Source: Anopheles merus (lineage: Eukaryota > Arthropoda > Insecta > Diptera > Culicidae). From it: DNA of 64,000 bases. Below are positions 22,401 to 34,174 of the stretch, piece after piece. The translations under genes were made by a program, and so were the position numbers. The notes under the pieces were generated by a model. The model saw only the letters and a program-made list of their open reading frames with translations. It did no database searches and had not been told where the DNA came from. Every line of letters begins with the position of its first letter. The stretch's first letter is position 1. Location: NCBI RefSeq assembly GCF_017562075.2, contig NC_054082.1, positions 54,562,681-54,626,680 of the forward strand, written 5' to 3'.

Positions 22401-25293
22401 GGCCAGCTTGGAAGAAATGAAAATGATGATCATGATTTACGTAACCGGAAGGCCCCACACACGTACGTAATTGCGCCCGGGTGCACGGTGCACAGAGCTG
22501 CGGAAGAGATGCGAACGAGAAGTCATTTATCGATCGCGAAAGATGCGATGGACGCTGTCCATAAACTTGTCTGCCATGCCGTTGGGTGCCCGCAGAGTTG
22601 CTGGAGGAAAAGTCACCCTCTCACACACATATGCGCACCTTCGCTTGCATGAAGCGGAGTGGTTGCGAAAGTAGCCGTAGCAAAAATGGTAAACAAAAAC
22701 AAAAATCGACGCCACACTCCTTCAATCTTCGGTGCTCACCGCTTGCCTCACCTCTCGCCCCCAACTGGCAGTTCCGTGGGCAGGAAAACTGTTTGCACAA
22801 ATATTACAGTTTCACTGAATTTAATAACACTAATTAAATTCACTCATCGCTCATCGGCATGGTGCGCGTTGCGTCGAAACCATGAAGATGGTTGGGTAGG
22901 TTTTCCTATGGCCTTCGGCTTCGGCAAGTCCGGCACAAGACCGGAGTCGGAAAGAGAAATCGCGCGTCACAACCGTGCGTCGAATACGTTTTCTTTGCCT
23001 CTTCCACTCGATCGTATCCGAAGATCCTGTCGCAGTGAATTGTTTAGTTAATGTTGTATATCAAGCGGTAAAAATTAAGATATGCTCACGCGTGGAAGCT
23101 GCTCGCGAGCATTTCATTATTATCAGGCTACAGGTTTTTAGTAAACCCCATCATCTGGCTGTGTACGCATATCAAAAGCTGGTTATCGATCTTCCCGGCC
23201 CAGTGCGACGGGTCGCCATGTAGTGGACGGCCAATGAACGTGTATTGTTACACCTCTCGCCATATTATAGCGATGGTCGATCGGTCGGTCGGTCGGTCGG
23301 TCGGTCGGCTGTGTTGTCGCTTTCACGCGTCCATTTTTGTGCCGACCGTTGCACAACCAGCGCAGCGTGTATATATGCGAGCCATCGCCAACATGCACGA
23401 CGCGCCACGCCACGCATTCAAACTGCTGACCGATCGAGTGACGATGACCTATCGATTTTCCACCAGCGGGCTTCTTACGACACCGAAAACATCAATTGCA
23501 GGCAGGGGAATAGGGTTTACTATTTGTTTACTTTTTTCGGTCGCTACGACGAAATTGAACGAAAAAAGCTCACCTATGTGATAACGCCTTAGAAATCGAT
23601 CAATCGACCGGCTACATCGTGTATGAATATAGGCGTATCTCGTACACGTGCACTTTGTTACACTCCCGTAGTCGAGTTGATTGTGGCAATGCAAAATGGA
23701 AACGAAAGTTTTCCCTGTCCATGTGTACAAAGACCTCCCCGGCTCGGTGACTCTTGGCTGAAACTGTGCAGTGCCAGCTTATTGTCCCTAGTAGTAATAG
23801 TAGCAGCATTTAGAGAACGGGTGTACTGCGCTGGCGCATTGGAATGCACCGGTAAGGTGATTAGCAATTTGCATTGGCTGTGGTCACTATTGTGCGCTCT
23901 CACGTGCGCTGCGCTGTTTGTGAATCGCGTGTCTCGATTATGCCACCTGAGGTAGTGAGTAGGGTGGACTATGTATGCTTTGTTTCCTCTAGAAAGGTAC
24001 AGACTATAAGTACGTTCGTGACGGAGTGACTTGCTCAAAACACAACAGAATAAAAGGAACTGGACTTATTGTGCTGGACTGATTGGAACTGAACTGAATT
24101 GTACCATCGCTTGAACGTATGTCTAGATATACTTTTCCCTCAATATAAATATTTATATTTCATACCGCTTAAAAATCAATTAACAAGCTGGATAACTGTT
24201 TAGATAGCTGGTGGAAAACTCCTGTCTCACACTCGGTGTCGTTGACTGCATGCACGTTTAAAGGTTACCTTCACACTATAACATCTGCCACGTCACCGGG
24301 AACTTGACGCAAAGGGTGCAAGAAACCGACAGCAAACTGACCGTCGTACCATACCGACGATACCTACACATAGCATCACAGGTGTAGCTAATAGAAGAAA
24401 ATTTATTACATCATACGCGAAGCCGCTTAATTTCCGCCAACCATCAAGCTGCGTGTTTTCCAAACACGCTCTTCCCTTTTGTGCTAAGGTTCGGCGGGTT
24501 GGGATTTTGTTTTTATCTCCGACTGGCTTTTAGTATCCCAGCTGTGTGATGACCAGTTAGGCAACATTCGTCCACAATTACACATCCGAACTAGCGGTAT
24601 ACAGCGTGGAAAACAGTTTCTTTTCAGCGGTGGAAGAACGGTATCGGGGGAACGATAGTTGATCACTTTACACTGCTACCTTTTGGTGCGAGAATACTAA
24701 TTAGTGGAAACGGGTATTTTGGTGAACAAAATTGGTACGGATTGTTTGAATTTTTAGCTCAATTATAATAACGATAGCGTTTGTCTGGAATCAGATTAAT
24801 TCATAAAAGAAAACAAATATGATCGTTAGAGGGAGTTACTATACGCGGTAAAACACGCTTAAAGCAATTGCCTGCTTGGTGGGTATTTTGAACTGAACGA
24901 TAAGAATGAACGATCGTTTGAATGTTGTATTATAATTGAAAATTTAAACATTTTGCGTTTATTTTAAATTTTTCTCTCAAACTTTCAAGAACATTCTTTG
25001 TTGAACGTTCAGGAAATACACGAAATTTATTGGAAATGCAAAAAAACTTTTGGTTTTTTCTGTTATCATTTACCATATCTCTGTGTTGACAATTCGAAAC
25101 CCTTCTCGATCAGTTCTGAATAAGCCCTACCAGCTGTTGTTTACATCTGTGCTTATCAAACTGTCAATGTTGCCTATCTGCGGTCTGCTAAGCCGCTGCC
25201 AAGTCGGTGCTCGCATTGGCCAATTCCATACACTCATTCAATGTTCTACCATTATCGTGGGCAGTTGTGTTCATCGCCTCATTTTGCAGTGAA
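19423..25293. other. Gene-free interval upstream of GALT
   Basis: No gene, RNA gene or transposon was recognised. A (TCGG)7 tract lies at 23281-23308. The DNA is AT-rich at about 24,700-25,050. The GALT promoter is expected just left of 25,294. Confidence 0.4.
23281..23308. repeat. (TCGG)7 tetranucleotide repeat
   Basis: Seven perfect tandem copies of TCGG, read directly. Confidence 0.95.
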
Positions 25294-26530
25294 ATGTTCG
25301 ACCCAACAGATCATCAACACCGCCGTTACAATCCACTGAACGGGCAGTGGGTGCTGGTGAGTCCGCATCGCATGAAGCGGCCCTGGTCGGGCCAGGAAGA
25401 AAATCCCCAGCCAGAGAATCTTTCCTCGTTTGATCCAACGAACCCGCTGTGTCCGGGAGTGATCCGCCCGAATGGAACCGTAAGTGTGCATCTCAAGGTC
25501 ACATTGGCGGGTCTGACCTGCCCGCGACCTGCTTCTAATCGAAAGATCGGAACATTGTGTACTGATATTGCTTTGTGGTCGTTAAGAAAAATCCCATCTA
25601 CGAGTCAACGTTCGTGTTTACGAACGACTTTCCGGCCCTGCTGGAGCAGGTACCGGAGCCCCCGTCCAGCGATGATCCGCTGTTCCAGATAGCACCGGCG
25701 CAGGGCACCTGCCGGGTGATGTGCTTCCATCCGAAGTCTAACAAAACGCTACCACTGATGACACCCAAGGAGATACGCAACGTTATTGATGCGTGGATCG
25801 CGGAATTCCGAACGCTGGCGCAGCGGTACCAATGGGTGCAGATTTTCGAAAACAAGGGTGCAACGATGGGATGCTCGAACCCGCATCCACACTGCCAGAT
25901 CTGGGCCTGCTCGTTTCTGCCGAATGAGCCGAAGATTAAGGATGATATGTTGCGCCAGTACTACGCAGCTCATGGAACGGCTCTGCTGGATGATTACGTG
26001 AACCGCGAATTGATTAAGAGGGTAACAATGTTGATTGGCTTTGTTTGGAAACAGCTTGATAAGCACGGTGCTAAATGTTTGCTTGCGCTTTTCAGGAGCG
26101 AATTGTCATCGAGAATCCGGACTGGCTGGTGGTGGTTCCGTTCTGGGCAGTGTGGCCGTTCGAAACGATGTTAATTTCGCGAAATCAGAACAAGCGCATC
26201 TCCGACCTAACTTTGCCGCAGATCAACAGTCTAGCGATCGTGATCAAGGAGCTGACCACCAAGTACGACAATCTCTTCAAGTGCTCGTTTCCGTACAGCA
26301 TGGGCTGGCACGGTGCACCGACGGCGGAGCTGGCGAATGGTGCCGCGGCTGAACAGCACTGGACCCTGCATGCAAGCTACTACCCGCCCCTGCTTCGTTC
26401 CGCCACGGTGCGCAAGTTCATGGTGGGCTTCGAGTTGCTATGCCAGGCGCAGCGTGATCTGACGGCCGAACAGGCCGCCGACAGGCTTCGTGGACTCTCC
26501 GGCAAACGACACTACAGTGAGCAGCTGTGA
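25294..26530 (+). CDS. Galt: Galactose-1-phosphate uridylyltransferase (three exons)
   Basis: Cytosolic Leloir-pathway enzyme. It transfers UMP from UDP-glucose to galactose-1-phosphate through a uridylylated histidine. Exons are 25294-25479, 25587-26021 and 26096-26530. Both introns (107 and 74 bp) are GT-AG and phase 0. The product has 351 residues, close to the roughly 350-380 usual for animal GALT. The start matches the family N-terminal block DHQHRRYNPL...WVLVSPHRMKRPW. Other hallmarks are STFVFTNDFPAL and the active-site motif GCSNPHPHCQIW, where His162-Pro163-His164 is the HPH triad and His164 the expected nucleophile. Exon 3 has SMGWHGAP, then an amphipathic C-terminal region. An upstream in-frame extension exists but lacks family resemblance. 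No defect is visible. Confidence 0.97.
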
Positions 26531-26642
26531 AGCGGAGGTATCGATGAGTGAGCTATCTAATCGTGCCACGGTCATATCGAGCATATTGGGACAGACAGAG
26601 CGCTTAGATAAGGGTTTAGTGCAGCGGGTTTCGGTGTACGTG

Positions 26643-26648
26643 AATAAA
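26643..26648 (+). promoter_or_regulatory. Poly(A) signal of GALT
   Basis: AATAAA lies 113 bases past the GALT stop codon, in a suitable position for 3'-end cleavage just downstream. Confidence 0.6.
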
Positions 26649-29600
26649 GTACCTTATCCGATGTTTTAAGTATCATGAGAGTGTTGATGTTATTATGAAT
26701 GTAGCATGATGATAAGCAAGATGATATAATGGCTGCCCTTGCATTCATAAAAAAAGGATGAATCGATCGTTGTTCAGTAGCATTTTGTGTATGGATTTAA
26801 TTATCACTGGTAACCTTCTAGAGTGCAGCACAACAACAGCTGTTGGTTTAATATAGATGGTAGCCATAAACGCAGCACAGATAAGTGATGTTTTTAGTTC
26901 TCTATAAAGTAGAGATCATTCCAAGGACATAGTTCGAGCGTGCTGTAACACATCAACGAACAGAGCGAATGAGTATTAGCTTGCAAAGAAATGCCAATAC
27001 GCCAACAAAACTCCGAGTGGGAACAGTTCACCGATGCGTATCTCCGTATGATATGGGCCTGGTTGGTTGGACAAAAACTCTTGGTAGTCATCTTATTGTT
27101 CAGCCCAAGGAGTAGGGATTTAAACAATGAAGAAGGCGCATTGCCGCGAGCTTATAACGTACAATAAAATGATTAAAAGATATTTTCAAAATCAAAATCA
27201 ATAACCATGAATTGGACAAGCGTACACACAATATAACGTTGATGAATTCTCAATTTTCCCCCGACATTTTTAAAACAACTATCGATACGATGTGCTGAGC
27301 CATGTGGCACGTGTGGAGATATATGTTTAAATGTATAAGATAATCCATAAACCACGGTTGCTGGTTCTGCTTTACCCTGGTGCTTGAACCCTGCATAAAT
27401 TACGACTCACCGATGAAGCTGCACACGAAATCTTCCCTTCACATCGGTTCGGGTTTTTGCGATCCTCATTCGCGCATCCATTTGACATCATCGTGCAAAG
27501 CAATTTATCCCATTCCTTTACCACCGGAGTAGATAGGTGCCTGTACGATCTGCCGCTACAAGGTTTTGTTGATCGACTGATGATCGCACCCATATGAACG
27601 CCATATTGGCTGAGCATCGTATGGACGAGAAGCTAATGCCATCGGAGTGGAAGGGGAAGCCGTTGGAGACTTTCGTAAAAGCCACGCCGTTAGGCCGCAC
27701 ACACCGTCTGCCACACCCTTGGACTGCGTACAGACGTTTGCGTTCACGGTGCGATGTATGATCACGCTGCCATTCTGTAATTGTTTGCTTACCAAGCACT
27801 CAACCCCGAAAGCAGCAGAACCAACTAAACCAGGCCATGAGGAGCTTCGTTACGTCTACAATTCGTTCGTGTTCGTGAACATCACTTCCAAATTTTAGAC
27901 TCTTTCCATCTGACTATACCCCTAGTTCAATGTGCCAGATTTGTGATGCTCAAGAACTGAAGACCTCCTAGAGCACCTCCTCCATAGGAGGTTAGTAGTG
28001 CGGGTTTCGGTTGTACCGATCCGTTAGCAAGTACGATAAACTGACTGCCCTGTGGCCATGTACTAGCTGGTAAAGTGTACAGTACCCGCGTGCTGCGTGA
28101 AGCTGCTATTTGAATGAACTTTGTATAACTGCAGTTGTAGCCGTAACCTCGGTACGGGTTGCGGCGGCTAATGGTGGAATGTATAGTTGCGTGGACCCAG
28201 CACATTGGAGGTTGAAGCACAATGAAGCGAAACAACCTGGGTCAACTGCGTGATCAGCATTGTAAACAGTGGTAGGGCCGCACGGGTACTACCCGGAACC
28301 CCAGACAGTACTGCTATCAGTGGGGTGTGTTTGGAGGCACTAGATTTTATTGTACATTTTACAAGAATGTACCCGCTGTAGGTCGCCCAAGATGCTTGCA
28401 TATTATTTGCAAATATGGGTATAATTGTGTTAAGTTACCCGTCATGAAATTAAATAAGAAATTGATTATTTGTAATGCATTGAAAGCTAGAAAACAGAAC
28501 GTTGCAAATGATTCAACACAGCTTCCAAGACACGAAACCGCTGATCTTTTCGTCCCATTCTTGATTTGCTCTTTGCTCTGCATAAATAGGTGACAATTTT
28601 GCATTGTGTGCAAATCATGGTCATCGACATTACACTAAAGCAAAATTAAGTGTGACAAACCGTGAAGCCATTGTAAGGCAATTGGATGCACGCTGGCTTC
28701 AGCATGGCACAAGAAAGTTGTCTGACTTGAAGTGAAGAAATTAAGCTACATCTCAAACTATCTCCACCAAACTGGTACACCGTGATTACCGCAGGAAACC
28801 TTAAACAATCTTCATTCCTGCTTAACAAGTACGAATGTTTTTTAAACAAATAGAGCCACTCGGTCGATTCGCATCGCCACAGCGAACTGGAAACGATTGG
28901 ATTCTATTTACATGCAAAGCGTTTTACATTATCTCGCCAACCATTATCAACCCCAGTGGGGCAAACTGGCAAAGCGCGAAACATCCGATGGTTTATGGTT
29001 GAGGTAATCGATTCCCATCTGGCGATGGTTACACGCATCCATCTTCCGGCGTACCCCAACACAATGGCTCCCATTGACTCTCCGGTGGAAAGCCACACCT
29101 TCGCAAACACTGCGCCACGACCTTGACAGTGGCCGAGGATGATTTCAAATTGCTTCGACTTCACACAAATGCTCAGTGGACTAAGAAGCGAAGAACGATC
29201 GACGAGGAAACGATGGCGACGACGATGACGACGACGACAGCAGTGCGGCATTTTAAATGTGATTCGGATTAATTCCGAAAGAACCTTCGTTCTGGATGGG
29301 GGTAACGCTTGAAATGGCAGCTCTCCTGGCTTTAGGCGACGTTCTGCTGAGTCGTAAACGGAAAAGCTAATGATCCATTGTATTGATGGAATATTCTGCC
29401 CGCGATTGGTTTCGTGCGGGCATGATGTATGTGGGTCTTTTTTATGTGTGTGTTGTTTCTTTTTATCCAATTAGAGCTTGAGTCGTACACCATCGTCCTC
29501 ATCAGGAAATGGGCTTACATGGGATTGTTTTGTGTTTGTCAAACAACGGCTTAGCTCACGCCGTCTGTTTATCAACAATCACAGAGTTAAAAAAAAAATT

Positions 29601-30843
29601 ATCAATCTACTGTTTAAAAATACATTCAGCTAAGTTGTTATATGGTTGCATACGTTAAATAATACCATTCGTTCCTGCAAATTACGCAGCACATCGTACC
29701 ATAAATCACCCCCAGCCAGAGACAAGGGGATGTTGATGGGCAGCGTTGAAACAACTCCATTACAAATGCTGCCGTAGACGGTTCCGCTTGTTATATATTC
29801 TTTTTTAAGCCATAAACAGCACCTGATACGGTTTGTCTTTTTTTTTTGTTAAGCCCAATGTCCAGTTAATAAAATACACTCAATGAATGTATGGGTGTGC
29901 ATTTTTTGTTTGTTCAACGAAACGACGTTGGCTGGTTACGTTATGCAATAAGCTCTGAGCGGAAAAAATAAAACCAAATTCGAATGAGGCGAAAGTTGAA
30001 CCATCAACTCGGGCCAGTTGGTAATTTCAGTTGCACAAGGAGTCAAAATCATTGGCCAACCACAGCAGGTGCATTTGCATGTTGAGATGTTGCCATGGGT
30101 TACATCTCGATCGCTCATAGCGAGAATCGCAAGTAGGTTTCATTACCAATAATATTGTTTCGCCCAAACCATTTCGTTCGGCATTTCGTTCGTTTGCTTC
30201 TGTTTTTGAGTTCAATGCAAAAACGGCGAAACCCGTCGGTCATTTAATGTGGCTCTTTGATAAGGAAAATTCAAACACTGAAGCGAGGAGATAGACAGTG
30301 ACAGAGAAATCTTCAAAAAATGTATATTACACAAGCGTTGGTTTTGTTTTGTTGTGATGCATCTCCACGCTGTTACGGTTGCGATCAGTTATGCACATAC
30401 TACGGCTTTCGTTTTCCAAACTCCGTTAACACTGCACTCGACGAACCAAGCTGAAGGAAAACATTGGTTGAAAAGACGCGAAAACAAAAATGGAAATGGT
30501 ATATCTTATGCCAATTTAAAGCTTTTCTATGCGGACTGCAAAGCAAATATAGTAGCCGAACAAATGTGCCCTCTCATGCTGGAGGTGGTGGTCACAAGTG
30601 GTGATGAATCGATTATGAAATCTCATGCCTCATACCGTATCAAAACTTCATCGCACCCATACATCACAGGCTTAATTTTCTTCATTAACTCGAGACACAG
30701 CAGCAACAAGCAGTCGTTTTTCATGATTTTCATCGGTTTGTTTCGTTTCGTTCGTTTCTGTTCCAGATTTTCACGCCAACATCTCTGTCGCGCTTAACGG
30801 AAACGGAAACCCATCGGAATAGCCGTGGTGTGTGTAGCTCAGC
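26649..30843. other. Intergenic region, GALT to SDR gene
   Basis: No confident gene was seen. Two minus-strand open stretches have somewhat protein-like composition: 27556-27800 and 27927-28235. The latter is listed separately. A long minus ORF at 28904-29470 (188 codons) has no recognisable domain and may be chance. Confidence 0.4.
27927..28235 (-). CDS. Possible exon of an unrecognised gene
   Basis: An open frame of 102 codons whose C-terminal two thirds look protein-like. It has regular third-position choice in GGT TAC GGC TAC codons, a single Cys in YGYNCSYTKF, a hydrophobic stretch FIVLANGSV and a Gly-rich end. An acceptor-like CCATTAG occurs near 28170. I do not recognise a family. A neighbouring minus-strand open stretch (27556-27800) also encodes an NGSV segment after an acceptor-like ATTACAG, so the two could belong to one small secreted-protein gene. 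The support is weak: no phase-compatible donor or start was found. Confidence 0.2.
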   Translation of the reverse strand: MFRFIVLQPPMCWVHATIHSTISRRNPYRGYGYNCSYTKFIQIAASRSTRVLYTLPASTWPQGSQFIVLANGSVQPKPALLTSYGGGALGGLQFLSITNLAH

Positions 30844-32387
30844 ATGGAAGTGCAGACCGCTCTGGTGCTGACGATTCAGCTGATAGCGCTGTTTTCGATA
30901 GCGGGCGCTTTGCTACTGTATCTGCTGTGCAAGGTGCGAGGAACTCGGGACGATGCTACCGGAACGCAGAAGGGCTCGATACTGATCACCTGTGCGGACA
31001 CCGCGCTGGGACTGCAGGTAAGCAACGGGTGTAATACACATCTCAATTTTTCGAAAGTAAAGCTTCACAGTAGTGCAACATTGGCAACGAATCGACATGC
31101 AAATGGAGTGGATAATAAACCCTGCAGCCATCTTATCACCATCGCTTCAAAGCTGCCGAAGAAAGGCTGTCAGCTTTCGCAGGGCACCCGCATATCGTGG
31201 TTGTTGGATGCTCAGTGCATGCCATTTTCCTTGTTAGTCAGTTGATAATATCAATGTTTAGCAAAGCGTAGGAAGTGTCCGAACGCTTTCAAGCGTAATC
31301 CAATGCTTTGTCAGCTTTATCGTGGCATCGCTTGCTGAATAGATTCAGAGTTTCTAATCGGCTGCTCCGGTACATTAAGCAAGGAGTACAGTTGGCATGG
31401 AGCTGACGCTATCGGTGACAGTAAGCGAATTGCAGATGTAGTACCACAGCCTGTTGTAGGCTTAATTAGCGAACCGCATTATCACGCAATTAAGTTGATC
31501 CGTACTTTTCGCCTCTTTCTCACAGATCTGCACATTCTTCGCCAGTAAAGGACACCGGGTGTTCGCGGGCATGAAGGACCCGGTGGAGTCGTTACCCGCG
31601 AAATTGCTACGCGGTTGGATGAAGATGCGTGAAAACTCCGACACACCAGTCAGCGGTTCGGTCGTGCCGATGAAAATCGACGTTACGCGGGAAGACGTGC
31701 TGCGTGAGGCGGCCGAATCGATGGGCGCTCATCTGAATGCTGGCGAGCGGGGCATACTGGCCGTGATCAACACGGCTGGATCGGTGTACCGTGGGCGCAT
31801 CGACTCGCAGGACTCGCTGCAGTGGGAGAACATGTTCAAGAACAACGTGATGGGGTGTCTGAGGACGGCGCGCGCTTTCATCGGACTGTTGCGACCGACA
31901 CGGGGCCGCCTGATTCTGCTCGGCTCCGGTAACGATGATGATGGGCTGACCGTGTTTATGGCCACACGGAATGCGGTGCAGGGATGTGCCGATGCTCTGC
32001 GCAAGGAGCTGAGACCGTACGGCGTTAATGTTGTGACACTGGACTCGCGGGGTGTTCCGGCTGAGTCGCTGTTTAAGGCACCGGTTCCATACAGTAAGGC
32101 ATGATGGTGGCGAGCGTGCGGGACTAGTGCTAATGTATTTTTCATTTATTATCTCATCTTCTCCCACAGCCATCTCCGATGAGGAAGGTGTCCCAACGCA
32201 GTACAGTGCGGACGTGCTGACCAGCTCGGCTTTGGGCGTAATTGAGCGGGCCCTGTATGACAGCCGCCCCAGTGAGACCTACTGTCTTTCGGTGCCAAAC
32301 AGCAAGTTCCAGATGAAGCTGCCCTGCCGGTCATCGTTGAAGATTTCCGCCAGCCGCACAGACTCGAAGCCCATACAGAGTGTCTGA
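30844..32387 (+). CDS. Membrane-anchored SDR homologue, likely catalytically inactive
   Basis: Short-chain dehydrogenase/reductase fold resembling the hydroxysteroid, retinol and hydroxybutyrate dehydrogenase subfamily. Exons are 30844-31017, 31526-32093 and 32170-32387, with GT-AG introns in phase 0 and phase 1. The product has 319 residues. Residues 6-29 form one N-terminal membrane segment. Rossmann elements are present but altered. The usual TGxxxGxG loop reads ITCADTALG, lacking most glycines. NNAG reads NTAG (140-143). The catalytic YxxxK aligns to Phe202-Met-Ala-Thr-Arg206, followed by the conserved helix NAVQGCADALRKEL. Both catalytic residues are thus replaced (Tyr to Phe, Lys to Arg). 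The frame is intact and splicing canonical, so it is probably a functional pseudoenzyme with a binding or scaffolding role rather than a pseudogene. The substrate is unknown. Confidence 0.85.
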
Positions 32388-32742
32388 AAGTCCGACGAAC
32401 CGGGTAGCTCGGAGCACAGACAGATTTCAGAACTTCTTTGTGCCTATTCGTGTGTCTAATTTTCGTTTTGCTAAGTGCTGTTTGTACGAACGTGTCATCC
32501 TGAAACACATACTCGTTGGTGGCTATCGTTGTTTCACACGATTGGCAACGGTTTCGGCTGGGTTAGAGCGCCAAGGCTAGCTTGCTGTTTTGTTCGGAAC
32601 GGTTCGCTGCTTCCCGAATCGCTGACAAATGCGATATTCTCCCTCCTCCTCCCTCCCACCCACTCCCCTCCTCCAATCCCTGTGTAAAGTTTGTTTATTT
32701 TAAGCAAATGATATGATTGTTTTAGTGTAAAATACATACAGA

Positions 32743-32748
32743 AATAAA
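32743..32748 (+). promoter_or_regulatory. Poly(A) signal of the SDR-like gene
   Basis: AATAAA lies about 355 bases beyond the stop codon of the SDR-like gene, after a pyrimidine-rich stretch. Confidence 0.5.
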
Positions 32749-33197
32749 TGAAGTACTTTATTTCGTTCTATAGTAATGAAAGACAACGATTTGATAATTT
32801 CAACCGTGCGGAACATTATAAAAAGTTGAGAAAAGAGATTTTTGTGTTTTGTAAATGCTAGGTACATTTAATTATATTTGGTTAGCCTAAAGTAGTGTGT
32901 TTTTGGGCATGTTTGATTTTTTCAACTATTTATATGTATGGAGAAGGTAGGTAAAGACGAACACTTCTCATTAATGCATGAAAAAGGTAATTTTCGAATA
33001 GTTCAACAATGCAGCAAACTGAAAGTAAAACAACACATTTGAGAACTTTTTTGGTATAATATATGCAAAAATGGTTGAATTCACGAACAAAACAAATTTT
33101 CAATCGTGCGCACCCTTGTGGATCTAATTGTACTACTGCGGATCTTAAGCTCTACAACTTGTATTGTTTATATTTCCGTATGTTTTATTTCATGAAT
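32749..33197. other. AT-rich intergenic DNA
   Basis: I see nothing beyond the 3' flank of the SDR-like gene. Confidence 0.5.
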
Positions 33198-33211
33198 GAG
33201 TTGTCGTGATC
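33198..33211. repeat. SINE target-site duplication, left copy
   Basis: GAGTTGTCGTGATC, repeated perfectly at 33395-33408. This 14-bp direct repeat exactly brackets the SINE and marks target-primed insertion. Confidence 0.9.
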
Positions 33212-33394
33212 TTCTTCTTCTTTGGAACAACAACCGTTGTCGGTCAAGGCCTGTCTGTATACCCACTAGTGAAGTAAGCTTGGCTTTCAGTGACTTATTG
33301 TTACCATAGCAGGATAGTCAGTCCTACGTATGGGAGCACGGTCTATTCGGGGCTTGAACCTTGAAGTTGACGACTGTACCAACAGACCGGCCCA
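33212..33394 (-). mobile_element. tRNA-derived SINE
   Basis: A 183-bp element read leftward. Near its 5' end are tRNA-like RNA polymerase III promoter boxes on the minus strand. The A box is TGGTACAGTCG (33381-33371) and the B box GGTTCAAGCCC (33360-33350), about 10 nt apart. The element ends at its 3' side in a short GAA repeat (seen as TTCTTCTTC at the left end). Perfect 14-bp target-site duplications flank it. It has no coding capacity; it would depend on a partner LINE for reverse transcription. The sequence resembles a repeat widespread in mosquito genomes, but I do not assign a family name. Confidence 0.8.
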
Positions 33395-33408
33395 GAGTTG
33401 TCGTGATC
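33395..33408. repeat. SINE target-site duplication, right copy
   Basis: GAGTTGTCGTGATC, identical to 33198-33211. Confidence 0.9.
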
Positions 33409-33769
33409 ATTGAGGAAAAACTGGCAAAAGAACGATCATGAAAGCAATAAAACATCTTGTGTTCTGATGGTGTAAGCATCCTAACACCAAAGAGGGAAAG
33501 ATGGACTATCTGTCGTAGGGAAAGAGGGACACCGAATTTGTTGATTTATTTGACTTCTTATATCAATTGGTGATGAATAAATTCCTTCGAATAGCTTAAA
33601 TAAGGGTATTTAGAAGATATAAACCATCCAGCAACTAGAGAAAGTATGGAAATACGCGAGAAACGGCACACTTGTCAAAATAGCAGCCATTCGTTATGCT
33701 ATTACACGCGCGACGCTGATGAAGTACTTCAAGAAACCCAATATCTTGCCTCAGCTTAGACAACTTTAA
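33409..33769. other. Spacer between the SINE and the LTR array
   Basis: No feature recognised. It ends with TTAAC, the left target duplication of the LTR array (33770-33774). Confidence 0.5.
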
Positions 33770-33774
33770 TTAAC

Positions 33775-34032
33775 TGTTATGGAGGCGTTTAGGGCGAAAC
33801 GCGATAAGTGAGCCAACCTGCGCAAACAGTTCGGCTCCGACTGGCTGGTCACTCAGCGAGCCGAGAGGCCACTCAGCACGATCGGAAGGACGATCGTGCT
33901 CTCTTGGATTAAGGCGGTCGAGCGGGACGGTCACACCAAAAAGGGCATTTAGGATTAATAAATTATATTATTGTATTGTATCGTTTTAAATAAGTACAAT
34001 ATCGTTTTAGCAAGCCCCGCAATATCACAAAA
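33775..34032 (+). repeat. LTR 1 (5')
   Basis: A 258-bp long terminal repeat starting TGTTATGGAGGCG and ending ATATCACAAAA. The end was set by comparison with LTR 3 and the TTAAC duplication. It contains AATAAA at 33957-33962. Confidence 0.95.
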
Positions 34033-34033
34033 G

Positions 34034-34051
34034 TGGCGACGAGAAAAGTTA
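34034..34051 (+). promoter_or_regulatory. Primer-binding site of gypsy copy 1
   Basis: TGGCGACGAGAAAAGTTA begins one base after the LTR. TGG at this place pairs with the CCA end of the primer tRNA. The TGGCGAC start suggests a tRNA-Ser or tRNA-Arg type primer, by analogy with related elements. The tRNA identity is inferred. Confidence 0.6.
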
Positions 34052-34174
34052 ATGTGATCGTTTCGTGTTGTTAAGTGCTGACCAATTTTTAATTCGTTTT
34101 GTTCGTTTTCTTCCGTGTCCCGCTCACACACATACACCCACACAATTGCGCCACCACGTCCCAAGAAGCGCAAG

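Noticed and set aside
28904..29470. 188-codon minus ORF as a gene
   Set aside because: No recognisable domain, low-complexity Arg/His run opposite a CGACGA repeat, and no splice or start context that supports it.
34115..34174. Extending the gypsy gag upstream to 34115 (and 39072 in copy 2)
   Set aside because: The extension begins with GTG, not ATG. The first in-frame ATG is at 34175 (39132 in copy 2), which is a better start in a eukaryote.
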